Shown here in pieces: positions 33,873-47,129 of a stretch of 64,000 nucleotides of DNA (position 1 is its first letter; every line of letters begins with the position of its first letter). A program made the translations under genes and the position numbers. The notes beneath the pieces are model-generated. The model made no database searches. It had not been told where the DNA came from and saw only the letters and a list, made by a program, of their open reading frames with translations. The DNA comes from Gnetum montanum (Eukaryota; Streptophyta; Gnetopsida; Gnetales; Gnetaceae), in the NCBI GenBank assembly GCA_015680685.1, contig MNCI01002042.1, forward strand, positions 150,882 through 214,881. The letters are read 5' to 3'.

Positions 33873-35371
33873 ATCCTCAACGTAATTGTAGGCAGTGCTA
33901 GTAGCAACAATAATATTATCAAAGTGGAACTCCACCATAACCATGTAAGAAATATCAACAGTGGTAACAACCATAGTCATGGGTGTTGGCACCACCAAGG
34001 TAGTAATACCCTTACTAATAACCTGATCCATATGGGTATTACATTAAGTAACCCTTGTCTCCACATGGATCCTTCAATCATGTTTCTACTTTCCAATCTT
34101 ACTACCATCCTTCTGATTATTATCAAACTCATTCTCCACATGTAAGAAGGGATACCACTTCCTACCGTTATCCTCCTCCTATACCTACACATCTTCCTCC
34201 TCCAATTGCACAGCTACCACCTACTCCACCTATGCAATATGAACTCCCAGCTCAATTACAATAATGTAATGCTACCATGGTCATTAATCTACAATAGGTT
34301 CATCAACCAAGTAGTTCGAAATCTTGATCAAAGAAAAGACCTTTCTTCCAATCATGAAATTTTCCTAAGCCCTAAAATACACTTGTAGTTAACAATCCTG
34401 TTCCTCCATCTTCCTCTGTATCAAATTCTTTTTAGTCCCCTTCAAATCAAACATCACTGAGTATCCACATTGTGATGCTTACTCACACTGTATCTAATTG
34501 GATCTATGGTGGAAACCTTCCCAGGAAGTTAGCGGATCCTAGAAGTTCTTTGATCTATTTGTAGATTGGTAGGAACAAACCATGCAAAGCTCTTCTTGAC
34601 TCAGGTTCTGGTGTCAATCTAATTTATTATGAGATGTATACTACATGGAACTTGCCTCCTTTAAGGAAGAGAAATATCATATTACAATTAGTAGATTAGT
34701 CCATCACTATTTCATTGGGACTAATGGAAGACATTGTGACCACTATCTGTGGGTGTTCTTATCCTATTGATTTCCTAGTGATCAAAGTGGAGAACTGCAA
34801 AGGGAACTTCCCAATCATCATGGGATGGGCATGTGTAAGCACCATTGATGCAAGGATGGACATCAAAGATGTTTCCCTAGAAATATCCAAAGAAAATGCA
34901 TTCAGGAAGATCAAGAAGAAGCAAATTCCATGCATTGCATATAGCAATATAGGGTGCAATTGTGTGTAGAAACTTTGGGTAGTGAAATGAGCATCTATCT
35001 CTACATGCAAGCAATGTGTACTAGAAGCAGAAATTCAAAGGTGTCTATATGTAGTAGCCACAAAATAGGAGGGTACCCAGTGGTTAATTGATGATTTTGA
35101 GAGCAGCACACTTTGCATGGAACCACCTGAGAGCCTGACATACACATATATCATAGGCATGGATGAACTAGAGCAAGTGTATTACCAACTCTTTGATGAT
35201 GCAAATGATGATACCTATTGGGAAAATTTGGAAATTCCTAAAAATTTCAAGCAAGAGTCCCTTGAGCTAAAACCTCTATCGGTTGGCATGGAATATGTGT
35301 TCTTAAAAAATGGGAAGCTAGTCATAATCAATGCAAATCTTACTCTAGAACAAAAAAAAGATGTTGTTTAA
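33873..35371 (+). pseudogene. gag-protease linker and protease of element B, broken
   Basis: A Pro/Tyr/His-rich linker (34055-34264) leads to the aspartic protease. Its active site LLDSGSGVNLI is intact near 34592-34620, and SLGLMEDIVTTICGCSYPID with FLVIK near 34715-34790 gives the flap and core strands. The part after 34960 (ESLELKPLSVGMEYVFLKNG at about 35257) is the connection to RT typical of Athila. Stops and frame changes separate the pieces, so the protease cannot be made as one chain. Confidence 0.8.
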
Positions 35372-35479
35372 TGTGGTTGAAAAATGGTTAGCAGCCTTTG
35401 CTTGGTCTTATCTTGAACTCACATGAATTGATCCTAGAATATGCCAACATTGCATCTACACTGATATCTAGCCATGAAG

Positions 35480-36750
35480 CAAAAGAGATAGCCATAGAGA
35501 AGATTGAACCCCAAACTAAAGTAGATTGTCAAGGAGGAAATTGAGCAACTCCTTAAGGTGGGGTTCATTTATCCCATTGTGGATAGTGAGTGGGTTAGTC
35601 CACACATGATTGTACCAAAAAAAGGTGACAAGTGGTAGGTCTGTATCAATTTTTGGCTACTGAATATAGCAAAATTCAAGGACCATTTTCCATTACTATT
35701 TGTTGATCAAGTGTTAGACACAATCTCTAAGCATTGTTACTATAGTTTTTTGGATGGTTATAGTGGCTATAACCAAATTGAGATTGCACTAGAGGACCAA
35801 GCCAAGACAACATTCACAAGTCCTTAGGGAACTTTTGCATATTGCAAGATGCTATTTGGTCTATGTAATACCTCTGCTACATTCCAACACTTGCTCCTAA
35901 GTATTTTTCAATAGAAAATTGGTAGTGGTGTGAAAGTCTTCATGGATGACTTCTCCACCTATGGAGCTACATTTGAGCAAGCCTTAGACCACCTTGAGTA
36001 AGTTCTAAAATATGCATTAAAAAAAACCTTAGGATCAACTAGAAAAAGAGTCATCTAGTGGTCCATGAAGGCATTGTATTGGGGCATAGAATATCACAAG
36101 CAGAAATTAAGGTCAATCCTGAAAAAGTAAGGGTCATCCAAGGAATAACCTGCCAACTAGAAATTGTTAAAGATGTTTGCTCATTCATTGGACATATTGG
36201 CTATTACTGAAAATTCACAGAGAATTTCTCTAAGATCATAAAATCATTCATGGAGCTGACAATGAAAGATGCTTCATTTGTCTGGATCATGGAATGCAAA
36301 CAAGCATTCCAATAGCTAAAAGAGAACCTTGTAGAAACCCCAATTCTACAAGCACCTAACTGGTCCAGACTATTTCATGTTATGATAGATGTATCAAATT
36401 ATGCCTTGGGAGTTGTGCTGATACAGATGGATGATAGGAAATGTCCATATTACATCCACTATGCTAGCCAAAGCATTGTGGTTTCACAACTGAACTACAC
36501 CACCATAAAAAAAGAATTGATGACAGTGGTGCTTGCTCTAGAAAAGTTTAGGCATTATGTACCTAGATACAAAGTATCTATGCATACAGAGCATAGTGCC
36601 ATCCACTTCTTAATAAACAAGCCAATGGTGAGTCCCCATGTCATACAATGGTTGGCAATCTTATAGGAATTCGGTCTTATGATGGTAGATTGAAAGGGCA
36701 TTGAGAATATGGTTGCTGACCACTTGTCTTGGTTACGATGGAACAACAAA
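35480..36750 (+). pseudogene. Reverse transcriptase and RNase H of element B, broken
   Basis: RT motifs are LLKVGFIYPIVDSEWVSP (about 35545), SFLDGYSGYNQIEIAL (about 35748) and VFMDDFSTYGATFEQAL (about 35936), with an intact FMDD active site as in Athila. RNase H follows at 36382-36660 (DVSNYALGVVLIQMDD, LNYTTIKKELMTVVLALEKF). Five or more stops interrupt the RT part; the RNase H stretch of 94 codons is open. Confidence 0.85.
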
Positions 36751-36894
36751 GAGGAAGAAAGCCCACTATCTAATATGTTTCTCAACAAACTCCTCTTTGA
36801 TAGGGCTATAACTAAACAATTGCCTAATGAGCTTAAATGGTATGATAACATTCTCACCTATCTTCTCACCTAAGAGATACCACAAGGATTGGAC

Positions 36895-38080
36895 CACCGG
36901 AAGAAACAACAGTTTCTTCACTAGGTAAAATGCTTCATGGAGATCAACAGACACGTTTACAAGGTGTGCACTAATGGCCTATTTTGATGGTGTGTCCCTG
37001 ATGTTGATCAAATACACATTCTTCAAAACACTCATGAAGGTCCTTGTGGGGGCAACTATGTTGGAAGATGCATGGACATTAAGATCCTGATGGCAAGGTA
37101 CTATTGGCCAACAATCTTTAGGGATCAAAATGACCACTCCTTTGAATAATGCCAATGAGATGATGGAATGACTACTCAAATGGAGGGACCTCAATAATGG
37201 ATTCAACCACTAGAGCCCTTTGACATTTAGGGCATTAACTTCACGGGTTCTATCACACCCATGTCAAATGGAAAGGCATACATCATAGTCACTATTGACT
37301 ATTGTATGAAATGGGCAGAAGTAGCAGCTGTTACCAACTATACATCTTCTACTATTTTTTGGTTTGTACAACAAAATATTGTCAATAGGATTGTTGTACC
37401 ACGTGCATTAATTTCTGATAATGAAACTTACTTTACAAGCACTACCTTTCGGAAGCTCATGTAATGCCTAGTGGTTGAACATAAACTCACAACACCCTAC
37501 CATCCCTAAGCCAATGATCATGCTGAGGTTACCAATAGGGAAATCATAATGATTCTAACAAGAACTATTAGCAAATATAGGAAAGACTAGAGCATGAATC
37601 TCAATAATGCCCCTTGGGCCTACCACTCAACATGGAAGGCTATTCTCCCTATGAGCTTGTGTACAAAAAATTACCAATATTTCCTATTCAATCTAAGCTT
37701 CATACACTTTCAATAGCTTGTGACCCTGACCTTGACTTGATTCTAGCATAAAAAGAAAGATTAATGAATCTCAACTTGCAAGATAAAAATCGATTGGTGG
37801 CCCTATCATCTAATGTGTTGCATAAGGCCTACAACAAAAAGTGCCATGACCTTAAAATCAAAAAATTCAGATTTCAATTGGGAGATAAGGTTCTCTACTA
37901 GAATCCCACACATGTACATCAACAAACTATGTTCCAAACATTGTGGGAAGGACATTATATAATTTATAAAACTTTTCCTTCTAAGACCATGATGATCTAC
38001 AAACTTGAGAGCCTAGATAAGAAATAGCTCATCAACATACAACAAGTCAAACCTTTTCATAAGCATAATACAACAAATGC
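36895..38080 (+). pseudogene. Integrase of element B, broken
   Basis: N-terminal segment near 37015-37160 (HILQNTHEGPCGGNYVGR). Core near 37230-37560: GINFTGSITP with Asn for the first Asp, ISDNETYFTS with the second Asp, and ANDHAEVTNRE keeping the Glu. The first catalytic residue has the same Asp-to-Asn form in A, so the common source copy may already have had it. Several stops are present. Confidence 0.8.
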
Positions 38081-40173
38081 CTCATTGGATGGACAACCAC
38101 ACTCAATATTTCAGATCTCCACCTTTCCACTCAATCGTGGGGGAGATGGCCATCCATGTTAACTATACAAGTGGCTCCTCAGTTTTCACCGTTTTTATTT
38201 TACACATTTTTGTTTTGCAACTTTTTGTTTTACACATTCTTTATTTTACATCTTCTTGTTTTCATGTTATTAATATTTTCTAATTTTTGTTTTACAAAAT
38301 CATTAGTACATCTTTTATTTCTTGAATATTTTACACTTTCTTTTACATTTTTTTATTTTGGTATGATTTTCCAACTTTTTGTTAATATGTGCTAGGCACA
38401 GTGGTAATTCGTTGCTTGATGGTAGTATGTACTATGTTTTTATTTGATTATTTGTGTTTGAATTCTAGCTTTGAATTTTATTATGGATAATGAGAACATG
38501 GTTTCTTTTCACGCAATAGGCAATGAGTCCACAACATCCACCCATCCACAAACTCAATGGTTTTCCTCATTCTAGAAATGTATAGTTAATTTTTCATTAA
38601 TAAAACTATAAAAAATTTGTGAATTTAATAGTTTCTAGAATTGGAAAAGATTAAAAAGTTTGAACATGGTGTGACTTCAAAGGGATACAATATTCTTTGT
38701 GCCTTTTTGCTTACCTGGGTGCATGTGTGTTTTCATGGATTTCTTACCATTCCATGTTGACCAATAGCAGAAAGTCGAATAAGTCTTTGCATGGTGTGGT
38801 TTCCATTTCAAAAAGAAAAAAATAAACAAACAAACAATGATGGAAATTCAAAGAATACCCCTTAGACATAATAAATGAATAATTCTTTTCATGATATGGT
38901 TTCCATTTCAAAAAAAAAATGATAGGAATTCAAGGCACACCTCTTAGACAAAATAAAGAAGCTATAAGCACTAGTTATGGGACTTGAAAGACATGTTACC
39001 TATGCATGGAGGTCCCCTCTAACTAAGGCCCTTCTTCACTTTTTGCTTCTCTTTCCTTCTCTAATAAGGAATGGTTGTTGTTCTATGGAAGCACTCTTGT
39101 GTCTCAAGGGGGGTGAACTAGTCTTAGAATGGCGATGCAAAGTTACTGAACGTGTTTGGTTTTGGTATGGACTAAGGATGGATCTTATCAAGTCATTTAA
39201 CCATTAAATTCATAAGGGACTTCATGTGACCTTAATTAGAAACTCCATTCCACCCTCTCTCATCCATCTATGCTTTCCATGTTTCACCTCACTACTAGTT
39301 TCATGTTCTTATTTGATGTCCTAGTTTGAAGTGTCGAAATTCTTAGGTAGCTTTTTCTGGGTTCTTGTCCTTAACCTTCCATAACCATTAATGATCCATG
39401 AGGCCCATGGACTCCTTGATTTGAAGTTATGCAAGGGCAATAAAAGGCCTGTTCTAGCTTTAGGGAGGATCCACTTGCATATATTTTGGTTGGGTTAGTT
39501 AAGTTATTTATCCTTAGACACCCTTACAATCAAATCATTTTCTTTACCTCATTAGTGACATCCAATTGTGCACATCTTGATAACATTTTTCAGTGAACTT
39601 TCCTTTTTATTATTGTGAATTCTTACACCCTCTACCAATATTTCCTTTTGTAGAAATTTTTCAAATATAATGAACTGCTTATCTATTTTACTGTATTTGT
39701 CAGTCTTCCTGCTAACACTAAAGGAATCAATCTACCAAATCACAATCTAGCCAAGTGTAACCATCGATGAGATAGGGTACTTAATAACTATGTGTTACAC
39801 ATTCCATACTAATGTACAATTTTGTTGTGATTGTAGTGAGAAGCATGGATTGGAAATAGGACTATCTTCACCAAGGATGATGCGAAAGTACCACACGACA
39901 AGGACTATTCATGATGATTGGATCTTCTCTCTTGCTCTTTAGCTGCCAAGTAGCATTGGATGTTAGTTTTATCTAGGGTGTTCACTTCTCTTCTCATGAA
40001 CACCCAATTCTGTAAAGATTGTAACTCCATACACTTGGACACTTAGAGTCTGTTGTTTCATCTGAGTTAGTTTGTATGTCAGTCAATAATCCCATACCTT
40101 CCAAATATTTTGTAAGAAGCTTGTTCCTCCTCTTCTTCACTCAAGGATTAGTTTTTATTCAATCATGGGGGTA
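38081..40173 (+). other. Post-pol non-coding region of element B
   Basis: Contains the internal purine tract (about 38132), a T-rich block, an A-rich microsatellite that has been duplicated once (about 38812-38920, about 110-bp period), and the pre-LTR block ending ATCATGGGGGTA. No ORF is convincing. Compared with A, about 2.9 kb of extra ORF is absent, with the jump near 39900. Confidence 0.7.
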
Positions 40174-41049
40174 TGATGAATCATGTTTTAACTAGCTCCA
40201 ATATCAGGTAATATTAGAGCCTCGACATCGGATATTCAATGTCAGAGCCTAGCACACAATGTTGAGTATTTGACATCGTAGGGCATATGCCGACCTATAA
40301 ATATAGTTCTTGGGCTCATAGTTTTCATAAGTTTTTGATATAGTTTTTCTTCAGTCTTTATCATAGTTAGCGAAGCTCTTGTACTTTGTTTTCTCTAGAG
40401 TTAGAATATTTTCTTAGTGCTTGTAGCAGGAGTCTAAGTGAGTAGGGATCTTTTTTTGAGCATTGATATACCTGAGCATAGCAATGTGATGAGAATAAAA
40501 TGAGCCCTTTTAATCATCCTTGCAACACTAAGAATAGATTAAATGTTTTCTTAATGCATTTAATATTCATGCACTTCATTTCAATGTGCTTTAATTAAGT
40601 AATTAATTTCCAATTGTTAATAAACACAAGTACGCCCACCTCGAGCATACATGTAGAACTTGGTAACCCAAAAATGCTTAACGTTTGGTAGCACAACAAC
40701 ATTGTACATGTTTAAGATGTGTCTAGAAACTGGGAATGGGTACTTACGTTAGGCTGGCTAGGTAGTAGAATAATTAGATATTAAATTCCTCTACCTTCCA
40801 TTCTTGTTGTAGGTGATTAAATTTACAAAACATAAAAATGATAAAATTCATATGCCTAAATTACACTTAAACTATATCCTTGAGTTTCACAAGTGTAGTT
40901 GGGAAGACAATAAATGTTCTCAATGCCCATTTCACTTCTTAGAGAATTAGTGCACTAGAGAACTATAGGTTCATGGAATTCAACTAGATCACACATGAAC
41001 ACCTTAGTGATTCATATGGTTGGGCATAGGGGTACCTTGCTACTCATCA
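40174..41049 (+). repeat. 3' LTR of element B
   Basis: 876 bp, TGATGAATCATG to TCATCA, preceded by the purine tract and followed by CACCT. Confidence 0.9.
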
Positions 41050-41054
41050 CACCT

Positions 41055-42978
41055 TTTGGGTAGAAATGATGAAGGATAAAGTCCCTACCAAGGTGATCAA
41101 AGAGCAACCACCACCACCATCCACTCATGAGAAAACAACACTAGAGTCCCTCGAGTGCATGCACAAACTCTATGAGCAACTCCTGTAGTAGTAGCAAGCA
41201 AGATCGAGTGGTGGTGAACCCTTTATCTATAACATTGAGTTATTTCAATGAGGTAGGACAATCCATCAGCAAGATGGACGGTTCAACACCAATGTTTTCT
41301 ACTCAAAGAATACAAATGCTTAAAAGATCAAATCCTAGTGCTTGAGAGGTAATAGTATCTCTCTCTCAACAATAGCAATTACCAAAAATCTTTGGGAATG
41401 TCACTACCTTTTTAGTGTGTTTAGAGGGTAAGGGGCCAACTATTCTAATGATGCACCACCAAGGATAAGAGACAATGGTAGAGGTGGTAGCTGATAGAGT
41501 GGTTGTTGAACTCAACACCCTTACGACATCTGTATCAAATGTTGCTACACTTAGAGATGTGTAGGTGTCTATAGGAGTACCAAGTGGGAGATTCAGTGCA
41601 ACTTAGCACAAAGAGTTACTGAATTGATTGGTATGAACTAGGCAACCGATTCCAAATATCTTTGATATCTCAAAAACCATTTCAAACAACCAATTGGAGT
41701 TGCTTAAGGCTAAGGGCAAAGTTCTCATTGCAAGTGCCCAACTAAAAATAACTTAAGCTAAGACTCAATGTGTAGTTGCTGAAGTTGGGAAATTGAGAGC
41801 TTACCTCATTGATCCTACTATACTTAGCCAAGCAATCTCAACAGATGAAGCTTTCAAACAACTTTAGTAAAAAATCCAAGAGGCTAAATACATAAGGAGT
41901 TGATGATCTTTAAGAAATCCTTAGCTGATGCCACTACTTATAATATTCAAAAAGACTTTTTTGAGATTTTCTAGGATAACATAAGGCTAACCTAACAAAA
42001 CCATCACCTGTAAAATGTCGAGATGCAAAAAGAATAGATGGCTAAGATCATCCACTATTAGCAAAAGTAGCTTACTAGAGTGAACACTGAACTGAGAAGA
42101 TTGACTATAGATAATTGAAATCTCTTGATGGAGGAGGTATGTGCCCTTTGCTAGAAGTCTGCCATTGAAATTATTGCTTGGAAAGATGAGGAACTTAAGT
42201 TTGAAAGGGTCAAGAATCATTATAGGGATCTAGTTGGCTTGCAAAAGGAGATAAATGAGAAACACATCCAATTGACCAAGGTGAAGGTGAATGAGGCCCT
42301 CCATCAACTCCAACAAGGAGGTGATATTTGGCAACCCATCTGTGATGGCCTGAATGCATAAAACAAAGTTGCAATTGACCTCAAGGAGCTATAGATTGAG
42401 GAGATGATGGAGAACATGAAGTTGATCAACCTCCATTACACAAAATTGACAATGCTAATCACTGGAAGGCCAAGGTTAGAGTTGGAGAGACAAGTAACTA
42501 GCTTGTACCTTTTGTACGAGGTAGAGTTCAAGCATCATAAAGAGACCAAGCAGAAGCTTGAGACAACAAATGCAAAAATTGAGGTTCTTAAGGCACAGTT
42601 CACTAATTAAAGATCAATAGTGGAGAACCTAGCCAAAAGAATGAATGACTACTAGGAGTTGTAGAATGTACTTAGTGCATTTGACATTAAACGCAAACAG
42701 TTCGCTACTTGGATTATCAATGTCAAGGAGTTGTTCCCTGTAATGTGTTGTTCTTGGGATGTTTTCATATCAACCCACATTGGCAATTTTGCGTGGGTTG
42801 TGCATCATCCCAGGAGTAAGGAGGAAAAGATGAAAGCATTATTGAATGCTTTTCATTTTTTGCCAAAAGTTACAGTTGTAGTAGGATAGCTACATCCATC
42901 ACCTCAACAACTGTGTGCACCAAAAGTAGGAGAAGGTCCTTTAGCACCTTAGGAACCTCCACCACCTGGGATCATCTA
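41055..42978 (+). pseudogene. Extra (env-like position) ORF of element A, second part
   Basis: Continues the ORF interrupted at 14170. Pieces include a Gln-rich segment near 41100-41200, a coiled-coil-like stretch around 42404-42610 (LELERQVTSLYLLYEVEF, KQKLETTNAKIEVLKAQF) and a short tail with WDVFISTHIGNFAWVVHHP near 42757-42810. A Pro-rich end (EPPPPGII) closes at 42978. I see no membrane-spanning segment. Stops and frameshifts are many. The coiled coil suggests a structural or assembly role, but the function is unknown. Confidence 0.55.
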
Positions 42979-43218
42979 ATTTTCTTCCTTTTCTTCAAGA
43001 TGCTAGAGGAGTTGTGGTATCAATTTTTGTCATTATGTTCAATTTTGTTGTCATGAATACCAATTTTTGTAATGATTGTAAATCTGTATACTTGGGGATT
43101 AAGTTTTTGTTTGTGTGTTTATAATAGTCAATAATCCCATACCTTCCCAAAATTTTGTAAAAAACTTGTTCCTCCTTTTGTTCACTTAAGGACAAGTTTT
43201 CATTCAATTATGGTGGTA
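42979..43218 (+). other. 3' non-coding end and purine tract of element A
   Basis: Matches the pre-LTR blocks of B and E (AATAATCCCATACCTTCC at about 43130). The purine tract is degenerate (TATGGTGGTA) compared with GTGGGGGTA in E. Confidence 0.7.
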
Positions 43219-44047
43219 TGAGGAAGCATCTTCCTTGAATTGTATCGATGGGATGTCGTTCATGCAATCCCATTGTTGACGTGACCTCATTAACATAGTG
43301 TCAATCATTGCCTATAAATACATGCTCACTAGCTACATTTATGACATCTCATAGTTAGTATCCTAGTGAATCTCTTGCATTTTGTTCATTTGATATAATA
43401 TTTTCTAAGTACTCGTAGTAAGAGTGAGAAGTGTACGGATATTTATTTGAACACTAACGTACCTAAGCACTTTGGTGTGATTGGCAATAAAGATGAGCTC
43501 TCTTCACAAACCTTGCAACATTTGGAAATATATTAATGTTTACTTAAAATGCACTTATTATTTGAGTAATTTACTTTAATGCATTGGATTAATTAATTAA
43601 ATAACAATTAATTAAAGCACATAACTATGACCATTTCAAGCATGCATTAATGTTTGAAAATTCTAGTAGCACTTAATTCTTAGTAATGTAGTAACATTGT
43701 AATGTGGTTCAAGATGTGTATGATAAATGGGAACAGATGCTTATGTTAGGATTAGTTAAGATTTTAGTTGGTTACTAGATTACTCAAACATTCAATTACT
43801 TTATTTTCTAGCACTTAGGTGATTTAAACGATAAAATATAAAATGATAAAAATCATATGCCTCAATTACACTTAACCATATACTTGTACTTCACAAGTGA
43901 AATTGAGAAGACAACAATCACATCCTTGATATTCACTACCTAGACCCAATGTACTTGGAGAGCTAAAGTGTACAAAATTTGACCAAATTGCTTAGTGTAC
44001 ACTAGTGATTCATATGGTTAGGCATAGGGACTACTCGTTGCTCTGTA
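43219..44047 (+). repeat. 3' LTR of element A
   Basis: 829 bp, begins TGAGGAAGCATC and ends CTGTA; both ends carry point changes relative to the left LTR. TATAAATA at 43313-43320. Followed by ATAGG. Confidence 0.9.
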
Positions 44048-44052
44048 ATAGG

Positions 44053-46527
44053 GATGACGACAAGGATGTGGACATGGATGTGAATGTGAATTGGAAAATC
44101 AATTAGCAATCATTCCAAATGATGAAAAGATGCAACCACCTTTCTTGCAAGAAGAAGTTGTTTCACAAAGAAGGCTTGGTGGTGGTTGTGGTCATAGTCA
44201 TGGTCTAGGTTCTGCACTTGATGATGATTTGATGGTAGAAGATGAATTTCATCATGATAGAGTAAAGGTTAATAACATAAAACAAGAACATGCACTAGAT
44301 TGTGAAAGATAACAACATTTTAGCCAATAAAAGAGACAACTATGATATTTTAGCCATCCCAATGCATGTATTTATAGGCATTTTGTGAGGTGAAGAAATC
44401 ACATCTATAACATAGCATCATAAGATGTAATGTCATAACTAATGAATTGCAATTTCTGTTATTCATGAATTCCAAGAAAAGGGCTATGCTAATGTTTCTT
44501 GGTGAAATGTCACCTTATCCTTATGCTTTCTAACATAAGATATATGGTATTTTATACTTGCCTTGAGTTTAGTTCTATCTTCCTCTATTGTAGATAAATT
44601 TCTACAAAATAATATGTGTTGCATATTATCTAATATTTTTTTTAATTTTTTAAAGGATTATGTCAATATTATCAATAATTTCACTTTCAAAACTTTGGAA
44701 AATATGTAGAAAATTTTTTAATTTGACCTAGTAAGAAATTTTAGAATAATCAAAAGAATTGGGATCAAAATCTACTTTTCATTTCTAAGTAATAAAACTA
44801 TTATGATGATCTAGGAAAAATATTAAGATCTAAAACTTTCTCAAGAATTTTAGAATTTGCAAGCTTAACACGCCAAAAGTATTGATAAAAATAATGGGCA
44901 TATAAAACACTAATTCCATAGCATTTAAGGATAACTTGAATTACTAGTATAAAATTCTTATTTTAACAAATTAAGCCAATAATTTGTAAAAAGATATTTT
45001 GAGAAGTGATTTTCTTATAGGGATTCCAATAAATCATCAAGTAAAGTAAAATCAAAAGCTTCAAGATCCTTCATATTCTCTATATTCTTAGAGATATTAG
45101 TATTTTCCATATTTAGATCATTCCTTACCAAAAAATTCTTTGCCAACATATATCTACTAGAAACCCTTAAGATTAACAAAAGTTTACACTTATGGAAGGT
45201 TTTTTTAGAGCTCTAAAGCAAAGGTATATAATGTAATGTTCCTATAGGAGATGTATATATTAGATAACTTAGTTTTGATTCTAGCATATCCTTATTTAAA
45301 ATATCTTTTTTTTCCTAAGACAAGAACACTTAAGGTTGGCAACATAACCTTGAGCATCTTACCACAAATTTAATTTGCTAGTTTTGTACCTATGAGTCGA
45401 GGTAGGATCAAACCCACAATATCCTTTTTAAGAAATGAGGGTCTTACATCCTAAAAAGGATAATTACCTAGAGGCTTAATACTCACTCTTCTAATGCAAG
45501 GTCATTAAAGGGGCAATGGATGAGTGAAAGCCTAACTTCTTTTGAGTGGTTGTTCCTAAGTTTAAACTTAGGCCTTACAACTTGAGAAACAAGCACCTTA
45601 CCATCCATCTAAGTGATGCTCCACCACTCTAGATCCTAAGTGCTCCAAAATATCCATTTAAATAGAAGATAGAAGGAAAAGAATAGTTAAAATAACACAT
45701 AAAATAGAAACCAAAAAAATTACAAACTTTAACAAAGCTCAAAGGTTACAAAGTCATCCCAAGTTACTTATAACTAGTACACAAAAATAATTGCAAAATG
45801 AAAATGGCAACCTTATAACTTGTTTTAATGTTGGTCAAGAGGCCAACTACCAATCATAGATTGATAATGCTAAATAATATTTCATTCATAACGCTACAAG
45901 GAGAGCTTATTGGTAATGCTAAATAATATTCTATCCATAATGCAAGAGGGACAACTTATCAGTAATGCGAAATAATATTTCATCCATAACATTCCAAGGA
46001 GAGCCTATTTGTAACGCCAAATAATATTTCATCTATAATACTAACGTATTTGCTTCAAAAAATTTATGACTTCTATGTTTATGACTTCTTATTGCAATGC
46101 ACAAGGAATAAAATTAAAGGACATGTAAGTATGTATGGAAACAAAAATCCATGAAAATTCAAAATATTTTGCAACACATGATTTAGCACCAAACTTAAAA
46201 TTAGTATCCTTCATCATGCAATCATAGCGATTTTGCCAAATTGTTATAAAATACATATAATTTAGTAAAATTGAAACTTGGATAATTTTTAATACAATAG
46301 ATGGACTAAACTTTAGTTTTTTCAAGATTCTCTCAACCAAATTATAGATGTATATATTTTCTATCAAACATATGTACCTAAGCAATAGGAAGGGAATGTA
46401 TGCAATTGTTTTGTAATTAGCTTGGTGTGAAGTGAAGGCATATAAATAACATGAAATAAGATGATTGGTATGTATTCCATTATGTTGGTGAGGTGTTCTA
46501 CCATTATGTGTTCCATTAAGTCAAGTG
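44053..46527. other. AT-rich flank between element A and the copia element
   Basis: About 2.5 kb of older DNA. One 73-codon ORF (44091-44312) has an acidic, His-rich composition but no domain I know; it may be a remnant of something older that A interrupted. Apart from the tandem repeat at 45866-46045 I see nothing in the rest. Confidence 0.5.
45866..46045. repeat. Tandem repeat, about 50-bp period, nearly four units
   Basis: Units of the form AATGCTAAATAATATTTCAT followed by CATAACGCTACAAGGAGAGC and a short end. Units differ at several positions each, so the array is old. It is not part of a retrotransposon I can identify. Confidence 0.75.
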
Positions 46528-46935
46528 TGTTATTCCTAGTTGCTTGCACCAATATTATATTAAATTTAAAAGAAATTGTAGAAAATAAAGAAAACACAGA
46601 GTTACCATGGGAAAAACCTTTAAGGTGAAAAACACTAGCAAAGAATTGGCTCTTGGACTGTTAGTATCATAGCTTCAAAATATTGAAGCTAAAGGAGAAT
46701 GTATAAAGGAAGTGAGATGATTCTCAAGCTTATGCTTTGAAAATTATGGTGTTTTGGATGTTCTCATTTAGCTTCATAAATATTGTCACAGAACCCAAAT
46801 GAAAAAGGGATAAGGTAGTTTATTTTAGTGGGGATAGGTATGGGACCAATTATAACATAGATACAAATAAAAATAGAATAAGGCAGGGTAGAAATGTCAA
46901 AGAAAATCAAGGTATATTTTCCTTCATCCATGCCA
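46528..46935 (-). repeat. 3' LTR of the copia element
   Basis: Plus strand reads TGTTATTCCTAGTTGC to ATGCCA. The minus strand just outside has AAGAGGGAGAATTT, a good polypurine tract (about 46938-46951). It has about 45 bases near 46650-46700 that the right LTR lacks. Confidence 0.85.
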
Positions 46936-47129
46936 AAATTCTCCCTCTTGAAGGTAAAGCTGCTTTGAAGAACTATCCAAACCATTTTTAGGAAATTATG
47001 TCAGAAGAAGACCAAATGCTGATCAACACCAAAGAAACTTTTCAATAGGATTTGACTTGGTGAGTGCATATGCAAGATTTGCTTCAATTTAAATTTTATT
47101 TAGAAGAATCCTTTAATTTTTAATTTCTT

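Larger units (their letters stand above)
14171..41049 (+). mobile_element. Element B: Athila-like Ty3/gypsy element nested in A, split by element C
   Basis: LTRs at 14171-15045 (875 bp) and 40174-41049 (876 bp) share the TGATGAATCATG start and TCATCA end. B's own sequence is 14171-17124 plus 33868-41049, about 10 kb. The domain order is PBS, gag, PR, RT, RNase H, INT, post-pol spacer, purine tract. B is related to A along its whole length but lacks A's extra ORF: the spacer jumps at about 39900 from the start of that region to the pre-LTR block. Confidence 0.9.
4156..44047 (+). mobile_element. Element A: outer Athila-like Ty3/gypsy element, split by element B
   Basis: Two similar LTRs (4156-4977 and 43219-44047) flanked by ATAGG bound this element. 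A's own sequence is 4156-14170 plus about 41050-44047, roughly 13 kb. The order is LTR, PBS, gag, PR, RT, RNase H, INT, a 2 kb non-coding stretch, an extra ORF region, a purine tract and the LTR. The extra ORF after integrase and the PBS type fit the Athila lineage of Ty3/gypsy. All ORFs are broken by many stops and frameshifts. The two LTRs differ at about one base in eight by eye over a 140-bp stretch near 4260, so the insertion is old. Confidence 0.88.

Noticed and set aside
41055-42978. A retrovirus-like envelope gene in element A
   Set aside because: The place after integrase fits, but no signal peptide, membrane segment or cleavage site is visible; only a coiled coil and a plant transposon-type domain.
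44091-44312. A possible small host gene next to element A
   Set aside because: The 73-codon frame has no domain and no visible promoter or splice sites; kept only as a note on the flank.
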